From Candidatus Methanoperedentaceae archaeon (GTDB taxonomy: Archaea > Halobacteriota > Methanosarcinia > Methanosarcinales > Methanoperedenaceae), in contig JACUTP010000045.1 in assembly GCA_014859785.1 (NCBI GenBank), positions 1 through 11,317 of the forward strand: a DNA stretch of 11,317 nt. Direction: 5' to 3'. The notes beneath the pieces were generated by a model. That model was not told the origin of the DNA. It saw nothing but the letters and a program-made list of their open reading frames with translations, and did not search any database. Position numbers and translations under genes: made by a program. Of the stretch, positions 5,781 through 11,317 are shown piece after piece (within the stretch, counting starts at the first letter, position 1; each line of letters begins with the position of its first letter).

Positions 5781-8003
5781 TCACCTGTACCCGATATATG
5801 ACTTCTGCTCCTCTTTTCTTTTCCCGCCGCCCTTAAACTGTTCCTGGAGCTGCTCGTAATATTCGACCATTCCCTCAACAAGTGCGGGTCTTACCTTCTT
5901 CAGGGAATCATGGAAATGCCTCATTTCCACAACTTCGGTATCAAAATCTTCCCTCAGAGCCAGCATCACAGCTTCCCTGCACAGCGACTCAATATCCGAC
6001 CCAACGTAATTATCAGTCAGGTCAGCCAGTTCATCAACATTCACATCATCGGACACGGGCACGTTCTTCAGGTGAATCATGAAAATTTCTTTCCGCCCTG
6101 ACCTGCCCGGCGGTCCCACAAAGACAAGTCTGTCAAAGCGCCCTGAGCGGATTAAGGCAGGGTCAATAATCTCGGGCCTGTTGGTTGCAGCAATAACGAC
6201 AACGTTTTTCAATACCTCAATACCGTCAAGTTCTGTAAGCAACTGGTTAATTACGCGCTCCGATGTCCTGGAAACACCATCATTTCCCCTCACAGGTGCT
6301 ATTGCGTCAAGCTCATCAAGGAATATTATAGACGGCGAAACCTGCCGCGCCTTCTTGAATATTTCGCGGATGGCTCTTTCCGACTCGCCAATCCATTTGG
6401 ATAACAGCTGCGGACCCCTGATACTTATGAAATTGGCAGAACTCTCGTTAGCCACGGCTTTTGCAAGAAGGGTTTTCCCCGTACCGGGCGGACCGTAGAG
6501 CAGTATCCCCTTCGGGGGTCTGATACCCATTTTCAGGAACTTCTCAGGATTATCAAGCGGCCACTCGGCAGCCTCCACAATTTCCTGTTTAACCGCACCA
6601 AGCCCGCCGACTTCATTCCATGAAATCCTTGGTACCTCAACAAGCACTTCCCGCATTGCAGAAGGTTCAACTTCCTTAAGCGCCTCCTCAAAATCACTGG
6701 CATTAACCTCCATGCTGTCAAGCACCTCACGCGGCACTGCCTCGTCCAGTTTTATATTGGGCAGGTACCTCCGAAGGGCTTTCATGGCAGCTTCCTTAGC
6801 CAGGGCATATATGTCAGCACCTACAAACCCGTGAGTCCTGTCGGAAATGTATTTGTAATCAATATCCCCGGCAAGAGGCATGCCACGTGTGTGAATCTGG
6901 AATATCTCAATCCTGTCTTTCCTGTCAGGCACTCCGATATCAATCTCGCGGTCAAACCTTCCCGGTCTCCTGAGGGCGGGGTCAATGGCATCAACACGGT
7001 TGGTTGCGCCAATCACAACAACATTTCCCCGTGCTTCAAGCCCGTCCATCATAGTGAGAAGCTGCGCCACAACCCTGCGCTCAACCTCTCCCGTAACGTC
7101 TTCCCTCTTCGGGGCGATGGAGTCAAGTTCGTCTATGAAAATAATCGACGGGGCTTCCTTGTTAGCCTCCTCGAAAATTTCCCGCAGGCGCTGTTCACTC
7201 TCACCGTAATACTTGCTAATAATCTCAGGTCCGGCAATGGAAAAGAAATTTGCACCTGACTCGCTGGCTACTGCCTTGGCAATCAGGGTTTTCCCTGTTC
7301 CCGGAGGTCCGTACATTAACACGCCTTTGGGGGATTCGATACCAAGTTTTTCAAAGACTTCAGGGTGTTTTAGCGGCAGTTCTATCATTTCCCTCAGGCG
7401 CTGGACTTCGTCATGAAGACCACCGATATCTTCGTAGGTAATCCCCGTCCCTATGACATCCATTACCACAGGTTTCTCCCTCAGTGTGATTGTTGTTTTA
7501 TCTGTAATCAATACAAAATCATCGGGTTCGGATTCGACAACGAGCAGCGGTATTGCCTGCCCTGTCCCCACCACTCCCAGGAAAGGATGCGCCATGGTGC
7601 TAATGACCGGTATGATATCGCCCTTTACGACAGGGCGTTTTATAATCTGGCGTTTCACCATATCTTCAACATCGCCGCTGCACTGGATGGGTTTACCTTC
7701 TGATGGTGCAAGAACCACATTTTCCGCACTCTTTGGTTCAACTTTTTTTATCCTGACCCTGTCACCTATATCGATACCTGCATTCTTCCTGATAAAATGG
7801 TCAATACGTATGATATCCTGGTCCCAGTCGTTCCTGTCAGCGCGCCAGACTTTGGCTGCCGTGCTTTTTCTCCCTTGTATTTCTATGATGTCCCCTGGTG
7901 ATAGCTGGAAAAACATCATCGTATGCGGGTCAATGCGTGCAATCCCTCGTTTTGAATCGTTGGGATATGCCTTTGCAACTGTTAGTTCGGTAGTGGGTTC
8001 CAT
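5781..8003 (-). CDS. cdc48: Cdc48/VAT-type AAA+ ATPase, two ATPase domains
   Basis: This hexameric unfoldase extracts and unfolds proteins and in Archaea can feed the 20S proteasome. The 740-residue protein has the VAT/Cdc48 N domain (about 7-180: double-psi barrel with 'SKRGIARIDPHTMMF', then a beta clam). D1 has Walker A GPPGTGKT at 232-239, pore loop 'KYYGES' 264-269, Walker B 'IIFIDE' 287-292 and 'RRPGRFDRE' 345-353. D2 has Walker A 504-511, pore loop 'KWIGES' 536-541, Walker B 'IIFLDE' 559-564 and 'RSGRFDR' 619-625. All catalytic residues are present. The C terminus is a basic Gly/Lys/Glu stretch ending 'SYIGYR', with a penultimate Tyr as in proteasome-docking HbYX tails, but with Gly where a hydrophobic residue is usual. 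ATG 8003 has GGAAGG 8 nt upstream. It is divergent from the radical SAM pair. Confidence 0.97.
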   Translation of the reverse strand: MEPTTELTVAKAYPNDSKRGIARIDPHTMMFFQLSPGDIIEIQGRKSTAAKVWRADRNDWDQDIIRIDHFIRKNAGIDIGDRVRIKKVEPKSAENVVLAPSEGKPIQCSGDVEDMVKRQIIKRPVVKGDIIPVISTMAHPFLGVVGTGQAIPLLVVESEPDDFVLITDKTTITLREKPVVMDVIGTGITYEDIGGLHDEVQRLREMIELPLKHPEVFEKLGIESPKGVLMYGPPGTGKTLIAKAVASESGANFFSIAGPEIISKYYGESEQRLREIFEEANKEAPSIIFIDELDSIAPKREDVTGEVERRVVAQLLTMMDGLEARGNVVVIGATNRVDAIDPALRRPGRFDREIDIGVPDRKDRIEIFQIHTRGMPLAGDIDYKYISDRTHGFVGADIYALAKEAAMKALRRYLPNIKLDEAVPREVLDSMEVNASDFEEALKEVEPSAMREVLVEVPRISWNEVGGLGAVKQEIVEAAEWPLDNPEKFLKMGIRPPKGILLYGPPGTGKTLLAKAVANESSANFISIRGPQLLSKWIGESERAIREIFKKARQVSPSIIFLDELDAIAPVRGNDGVSRTSERVINQLLTELDGIEVLKNVVVIAATNRPEIIDPALIRSGRFDRLVFVGPPGRSGRKEIFMIHLKNVPVSDDVNVDELADLTDNYVGSDIESLCREAVMLALREDFDTEVVEMRHFHDSLKKVRPALVEGMVEYYEQLQEQFKGGGKRKEEQKSYIGYR

Positions 8004-8054
8004 GGTTTAGGCCTTCCTTAAGTTATGATTGGCAATATAATTAAAAGTATGTTT

Positions 8055-8077
8055 TAAAATATATCCCCGATATTTAA
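8055..8077. promoter_or_regulatory. AT-rich imperfect palindrome with TATA elements between cdc48 and the radical SAM genes
   Basis: AAATAT (8057-8062) and ATATTT (8070-8075) form an inverted repeat around ATCCCCG, and one mismatch extends the arms by two bases. On the minus strand ATATATTTTAAAA would place the cdc48 start near 8034, giving a leader of about 30 nt with its ribosome site. On the plus strand AAATATAT is about 26 bp before a small ORF at 8086. It may be two back-to-back TATA boxes or an operator. Confidence 0.35.
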
Positions 8078-8085
8078 TTGTATCG

Positions 8086-8163
8086 ATGTTACCGCTGTAT
8101 TCAGGTAAAAATGATTTGTGGGAAAAAGAAACGAAAGTACTGGAAAAAGCTCATATAGAATAA
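8086..8163 (+). CDS. Possible 25-residue leaderless micro-ORF, doubtful
   Basis: ATG 8086 opens a 25-codon frame ending TAA 8163, encoding a mixed, Lys/Glu-rich peptide ('LWEKETKVLEKAHIE' at the end) with one Trp. A TATA-like AAATATAT is centred about 26 bp upstream, the distance expected for a leaderless archaeal message. There is no Shine-Dalgarno. The frame ends 43 nt before the Tes-like gene and overlaps its proposed TATA box, so the stretch may equally be untranslated leader. A frame this short occurs often by chance. Confidence 0.2.
   Translation: MLPLYSGKNDLWEKETKVLEKAHIE
8152..8159 (+). promoter_or_regulatory. Candidate TATA box for the radical SAM gene pair
   Basis: CATATAGA is centred about 26 bp upstream of a predicted start near 8181, which would leave a leader of about 26 nt. 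That leader includes GGTGG (8193-8197), placed 9 nt before ATG 8207. The alternative is transcription from the upstream AT-rich palindrome. Confidence 0.35.
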
Positions 8164-8206
8164 ACTCATTTCTTTAAGAAGAGCGTAAAGCTGGTGGTTT
8201 ATTCAT

Positions 8207-9691
8207 ATGAGGACAACAAAATCACTTTGTCCGGAATGTCTCGCCGTTATTAATGCGGAAATCACCCGTGAAAATGGGGGTATAGTATTCAGGAAAAGCT
8301 GTAATGAACACGGGGATTTCAGGGATGTTTACTGGTCAGATGCAAAACAATTCGACCGTTTTGAAAAGTACTGGCATGACGGGGAAGGCATATCAAACCC
8401 GAACGTACCAGATAACGGTAACTGCCCGGAATCGTGCGGTATCTGTCCCTCCCATAAAACCACGACAATTCTTGCAAACATCGATGTAACCAACAGGTGC
8501 AACCAGTCATGCCCGGTATGTTTCGCGAATGCATCATCTGCTGGTTACCTGTACGAACCGTCTTTTTTACAGATAAGGGGCATGATGAGGATGTTAAGGG
8601 ACGAAAAACCCGTTCCCTGCCCGTCTGTCCAGTTCGCTGGAGGTGAACCCACCATGCGCAAAGATATTGTGGACATTGTCAGGATGGCAAATGAATTTGG
8701 TTTTACCCAGATACAGATAGCAAGTAACGGTATCAAACTTGCAAAAAGCCTGGAATTATGCAAGGAGTTAAACGACGCCGGGCTTCACACGGTATATCTC
8801 CAGTTCGACGGTGTGACAGAAGAACCATACCTTATTAACAGGGGTTACAATGCACTGCCGCTTAAACTTAAAGCCATAGAAAACTGCCGGGAATCGGGTC
8901 TTGAAAGCGTATGTCTTGTCCCGACACTGGCAAAAGGGGTGAACGACCACCAGGTAGGTGATATTATCAGGTTCGCTGTTGAGAACATGGATACGGTCAA
9001 AGGGATTAACTTCCAGCCTGTTTCTTTTGCTGGAAGGATTAACAGGGAAGAAAGGATGGAAAAACGAATCACCATACCATACCTTTTTGAGCTTATCGAG
9101 GAGCAGACAAATGGTGATATCACTGCTGATGACATGTATCCCGTGCCTTTTGTGGTTCCAGTATCCCATTTCAATACCGCCCAGGATGGTATCCCCAATG
9201 TTGAGTTCACGGTTCATCCCCACTGCGGAACAGGTACTTACATCTATGTTGAAAATGGAAAAATGATACCGATAACCCGGTTTATAGATGTGGAAGGGCT
9301 GCTTGAGAATGTTAATGCGATTGCTCTTAACGGTGATAAGCCAGGAACATCCATAGGAAGAATAAAAAGATTAAGCAGCCTTATAAAGCTCCTGCCAAAA
9401 TATATCGATTCAGGGAAGGCGCCGGCATCCGTTGACGTGAAAAAGCTTTTCGTCAATGTCCTGAAGGAAGGAAGCGGGGAAGCCACCAAGGAATTCCACA
9501 GGCATACCCTTTTCCTGGGAGCCATGCATTTTATGGACCTGTATAACATCGACCTTGAAAGGGTACAGCGCTGTGGTGTCCACTATGCAACCCCGGACGG
9601 CAGGATTATACCTTTCTGCACATATAACACGATACACAGACCCAGGGTGGAAAAGAAGTTCTCAACCCCTTTGCCAGGTGCAAAAGTATAA
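8207..9691 (+). CDS. Radical SAM protein of the tetraether lipid synthase (Tes/MJ0619) family
   Basis: Tes joins the phytanyl chains of two archaeol-type lipids at their terminal carbons to build tetraether (GDGT) lipids; relatives were once assigned to pterin methylation. The 494-residue protein shows the family pattern. A N-terminal metal site has CPEC (Cys8, Cys11) and 'FRKSCNEHGDF' (28-38, Cys32). A second cysteine set is Cys73, Cys77, Cys80. The SAM cluster motif is Cys98-x3-Cys102-x2-Cys105 in 'DVTNRCNQSCPVCFANAS', and 'AGGEP' is at 144-148. Later come 'GINFQPVSFAGR' (266-277), a conserved 'HPHCGTGTYIY' (337-347) and Cys456/Cys471 near the end. This fits an enzyme with several metal centres. 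No membrane helix is seen. The exact reaction is not proven: several paralogues coexist in methanogens, and this could be one with another substrate. GGTGG lies 9 nt before ATG 8207. A second radical SAM gene follows after 30 nt. Confidence 0.82.
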   Translation: MRTTKSLCPECLAVINAEITRENGGIVFRKSCNEHGDFRDVYWSDAKQFDRFEKYWHDGEGISNPNVPDNGNCPESCGICPSHKTTTILANIDVTNRCNQSCPVCFANASSAGYLYEPSFLQIRGMMRMLRDEKPVPCPSVQFAGGEPTMRKDIVDIVRMANEFGFTQIQIASNGIKLAKSLELCKELNDAGLHTVYLQFDGVTEEPYLINRGYNALPLKLKAIENCRESGLESVCLVPTLAKGVNDHQVGDIIRFAVENMDTVKGINFQPVSFAGRINREERMEKRITIPYLFELIEEQTNGDITADDMYPVPFVVPVSHFNTAQDGIPNVEFTVHPHCGTGTYIYVENGKMIPITRFIDVEGLLENVNAIALNGDKPGTSIGRIKRLSSLIKLLPKYIDSGKAPASVDVKKLFVNVLKEGSGEATKEFHRHTLFLGAMHFMDLYNIDLERVQRCGVHYATPDGRIIPFCTYNTIHRPRVEKKFSTPLPGAKV

Positions 9692-9721
9692 AGTGTATGG
9701 CAATTTTGTGGTTTCATAGAC

Positions 9722-10753
9722 ATGATTTCCCGACCACTGTACCTTCAAAGATATTACCGTGTGATGGGTGATGAACTCCCGGCACAGTTCCTGGTTTCCC
9801 GGTCTGTTGGTGTTTGTTTTGATAAAGAGGCACCTCTTGATGAATTGTGGGGTATTCATGAAGATGCGATGGAGAGGTTCAGGGATAAACTGGGAAATAC
9901 AGGGTCAGTTGATGAACTTACATTTTGTGACGGAACCTCCCTTCTTGACCTGAAAGTCGCAATAGCTGACAGGATTTTAACAGAATGCCATTTCTGTGAA
10001 CGGCGATGCGGTATTAACCGCAGGAAGAAAGAGACGGGATATTGCGGTATCGAGGCTATCTCGCGGTATTCTGCCGAGTTCATGCACCACGGCGAGGAAC
10101 CAGAGCTTGTGCCGTCACATACGATATTCTTCACGGGCTGCAATTTTTCGTGTGTTTACTGCCAGAACTGGGAAATTTCAACATCACCCGGAATGGGGCA
10201 TCCCGTACTGCCTGGCGAACTTGCACGGACAATCACCCTGCGCCGTGCATACGGTTCAAGGAACGTGAATTTCGTGACACCCACCCCGCACACGCATGTT
10301 ATCCTGAAAGTACTGAACGCACTGAACAAAAATGTGCCGGTTGTCTGGAATTCCAATATGTATTATTCGCAAGAGGTGGCACGGCTGCTTGAAGGCATAG
10401 TTGATGTTTATCTCGGGGATTTCAGGTACGGGAACGATGAGTGCGCCATGAGGTATTCCAATGCACCGGATTATATGAAAACCGTGACCCGGAATTTCAG
10501 GACGGCATACGAAAGCGGGGAAATCCTGCTGAGACATCTTGTCCTCCCGAACCATATTGAATGCTGCACCAGACCGATTGTGCTGTGGACAAAGGAAAAT
10601 ATCCCGAAGGTAAGGTTTAACCTGATGTTCCAGTACGCGCCCCATTACAGGGCTTTTGAATTCACGGAAATTAACAGGCGTCTCACCCAGGATGAGTGCC
10701 AGAAGGCGATTGCTATTGTTAAAGAAGCGGGGCTTCCGGATGTTTTGCTTTAA
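9722..10753 (+). CDS. Radical SAM protein, COG1313/PflX-like (pyruvate formate-lyase activase-related)
   Basis: This 343-residue protein belongs to the PflX-like group whose members are often named activating enzymes but have no proven substrate. An N-terminal region of about 80 residues I do not recognise is followed by a first cysteine set Cys89-x2-Cys92-x3-Cys96 and Cys108 ('CHFCERRCGINR...GYCGI'), typical of the group and likely an extra metal site. The SAM cluster motif is Cys140-x3-Cys144-x2-Cys147 in 'FFTGCNFSCVYCQNWEIS'. The barrel continues with 'NVNFVTPTPHTHVILKVL', 'VVWNSNMYYS', 'DVYLGDFRYGND' and 'RHLVLPNH', all expected in the family. No glycyl-radical enzyme is nearby, so activation of one is not supported. 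It starts 30 nt after the Tes-like gene, with a weak GTGG site 10 nt upstream of ATG 9722, so the two are probably one transcript and may act in one pathway. Confidence 0.88.
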   Translation: MISRPLYLQRYYRVMGDELPAQFLVSRSVGVCFDKEAPLDELWGIHEDAMERFRDKLGNTGSVDELTFCDGTSLLDLKVAIADRILTECHFCERRCGINRRKKETGYCGIEAISRYSAEFMHHGEEPELVPSHTIFFTGCNFSCVYCQNWEISTSPGMGHPVLPGELARTITLRRAYGSRNVNFVTPTPHTHVILKVLNALNKNVPVVWNSNMYYSQEVARLLEGIVDVYLGDFRYGNDECAMRYSNAPDYMKTVTRNFRTAYESGEILLRHLVLPNHIECCTRPIVLWTKENIPKVRFNLMFQYAPHYRAFEFTEINRRLTQDECQKAIAIVKEAGLPDVLL

Positions 10754-10786
10754 TACCTCCTGTAGCTGCCATGCCAGTATTAAAGC
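10747..10786. terminator. Perfect 10-bp inverted repeat spanning two convergent stop codons
   Basis: GCTTTAATAC (10747-10756) and GTATTAAAGC (10777-10786) are exact reverse complements around a 20-nt loop. The stop of the radical SAM gene (10751-10753) and the stop of the membrane-protein gene (10780-10782) sit at the same offset in each arm, so either transcript would fold its own 3' end into the same hairpin. There is no following U-run on either strand, so it may protect or process 3' ends rather than terminate intrinsically. Confidence 0.45.
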
Positions 10787-11175
10787 TTGTGTCTTACAAG
10801 GCTTAGCAGTATCATGCTGAGTATCATACAGATGGACAGGGAGTAAAAAATCGTTTCAATCCCAAGACCTTCAAAACCTTTTTCCCGCACATAAAGAATC
10901 CCACCTACGGAAGCTGTTATGAGAAATACCACACATGCAGATGCAATACCTCCGCCTATAAGGAACCAGGGGTATTCTGCCCCTCTTTTTTCAAAGAATA
11001 CCGATGCCATGACAAACACTATTGAGAATACAAAAAGGAGGATGTAAGTGGGAAGCGGCTTGCCTCCCTCTAACATAAATTCTATTCCATACGCCACTGA
11101 GATCATGACAAGAGCCATGGCAACAACTAAACCAAGAGCTCTTGTAAAGTCATTTGATTCAAATTTAATACCCAT
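10780..11175 (-). CDS. Small four-helix membrane protein of unknown function
   Basis: The 131-residue protein has a short polar N terminus (1-11, 'MGIKFESNDFT') and four predicted membrane segments at about 12-32, 42-61, 70-95 and 105-127. Short loops carry charges (EGGKP, EKRGAEYP, REKGFEG), and the C terminus is basic (VRHKL). The positive-inside pattern is weak, although the Arg/Lys-rich C terminus suggests a cytoplasmic end. No catalytic or metal motif is visible, and I do not recognise the family. The start ATG 11175 has only a weak GAGA upstream; a TATA-like CTTATAA centred 27 bp upstream suggests leaderless translation. It is convergent with the radical SAM pair, with only 26 bp between the stop codons, and the two share an inverted repeat there. 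A membrane role related to lipid change would fit the neighbours but is guesswork. Confidence 0.8.
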   Translation of the reverse strand: MGIKFESNDFTRALGLVVAMALVMISVAYGIEFMLEGGKPLPTYILLFVFSIVFVMASVFFEKRGAEYPWFLIGGGIASACVVFLITASVGGILYVREKGFEGLGIETIFYSLSICMILSMILLSLVRHKL

Positions 11176-11198
11176 ATGTCTCGAAAATTATAATATTG

Positions 11199-11205
11199 TT
11201 ATAAG
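11199..11205 (-). promoter_or_regulatory. TATA box for the four-helix membrane protein gene
   Basis: CTTATAA on the minus strand is centred about 27 bp before ATG 11175. This matches the archaeal TATA-to-start distance and implies a transcript that begins at or near the start codon. The flanking sequence is strongly AT-rich. Confidence 0.4.
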
Positions 11206-11221
11206 TATTTAAGTGTTCTGA

Positions 11222-11296
11222 ATGGAAAAAAGTAAGCGCCCGCATAATCGAAAGCAAAAAGATGGAGTGAACCCCAATAATCAGACAACCAGTTAA
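11222..11296 (+). CDS. Possible 24-residue basic micro-ORF, doubtful
   Basis: ATG 11222 opens a 24-codon frame that encodes a very hydrophilic peptide, with Lys/Arg/His in its first half and Asn/Gln/Thr in its second, and ends TAA 11296. The region is otherwise free of genes up to the window edge and holds a second AT-rich element (CTATTTAAAACT) at the very end that may be the promoter of a gene to the right. There is no ribosome site. TATA-like elements lie 20 and 31 bp upstream, neither at the ideal distance. Chance is a sufficient explanation. Confidence 0.15.
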   Translation: MEKSKRPHNRKQKDGVNPNNQTTS

Positions 11297-11317
11297 GAAA
11301 CTTTTCTATTTAAAACT

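Noticed and set aside
6079..6498. 139-codon plus-strand ORF opposite the cdc48 D2 domain
   Set aside because: It is the mirror of the Walker A and B region, with no ribosome site and no recognisable domain.
7453..8010. 185-codon plus-strand ORF opposite the cdc48 N domain
   Set aside because: It is antisense to a strongly conserved gene, and its composition (Ser/Thr/Ile runs) is typical of a reverse-complement shadow.
8768..9223. 151-codon minus-strand ORF inside the Tes-like gene
   Set aside because: It is fully overlapped by a conserved radical SAM reading frame and has no supporting signals.
1..11317. CRISPR arrays, tRNA or rRNA genes, insertion sequences, frameshifted genes
   Set aside because: I saw no spaced direct repeats, no cloverleaf with CCA-type end, no transposase motifs and no broken conserved frames.

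Overview
The window looks like a chromosomal piece of a euryarchaeon, most likely a methanogen or methanotroph of the Methanosarcinales/ANME-2 type. The grounds are euryarchaeal FtsZ1, an archaeal two-domain Cdc48/VAT ATPase, a GEK1-type D-aminoacyl-tRNA deacylase (DtdA) and a radical SAM enzyme of the tetraether lipid synthase (Tes/MJ0619) family. TATA boxes lie about 26 bp upstream of inferred starts, and Shine-Dalgarno sites are GGAGG/GGTG-like. The genus call is an inference from protein flavour only; there is no rRNA here.

Layout. (1) 1-1410: two divergent lipoprotein genes, a DUF4349 protein running off the left edge and a 158-residue unknown. They are separated by a 114-bp region with a near-symmetric TATATA element and an 11-bp palindrome. 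(2) 1407-4959, minus strand: a compact run read as PRC-barrel protein, dtdA, ftsZ1, queE. Its last stop codon overlaps the stop of the convergent lipoprotein gene. (3) 5088-8003, minus strand: wrbA-type flavoprotein downstream of cdc48; wrbA seems to have its own promoter. (4) 8207-10753, plus strand: two consecutive radical SAM genes, Tes-like then COG1313/PflX-like, divergent from cdc48. (5) 10780-11175, minus strand: a small four-helix membrane protein convergent on them. A perfect 10-bp inverted repeat spans both stop codons. The right edge (11176-11317) holds a promoter and one doubtful micro-ORF.

How the genes may work together. The central operon joins cell division (FtsZ1 and a PRC-barrel protein resembling the archaeal CdpB division factors), translation quality control (DtdA) and tRNA modification (QueE, the preQ0/archaeosine pathway). 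The radical SAM pair suggests a membrane-lipid or other C-H activation step, with the second enzyme of unknown substrate. Cdc48 and WrbA are housekeeping protein-unfolding and quinone/redox functions. I see no mobile elements, CRISPR arrays, tRNAs or rRNAs. The most interesting leads are the PRC-barrel/FtsZ1 linkage, the cysteine-rich linker in DtdA, the Tes/COG1313 pair, and the symmetric terminator-like hairpin that carries both stop codons.
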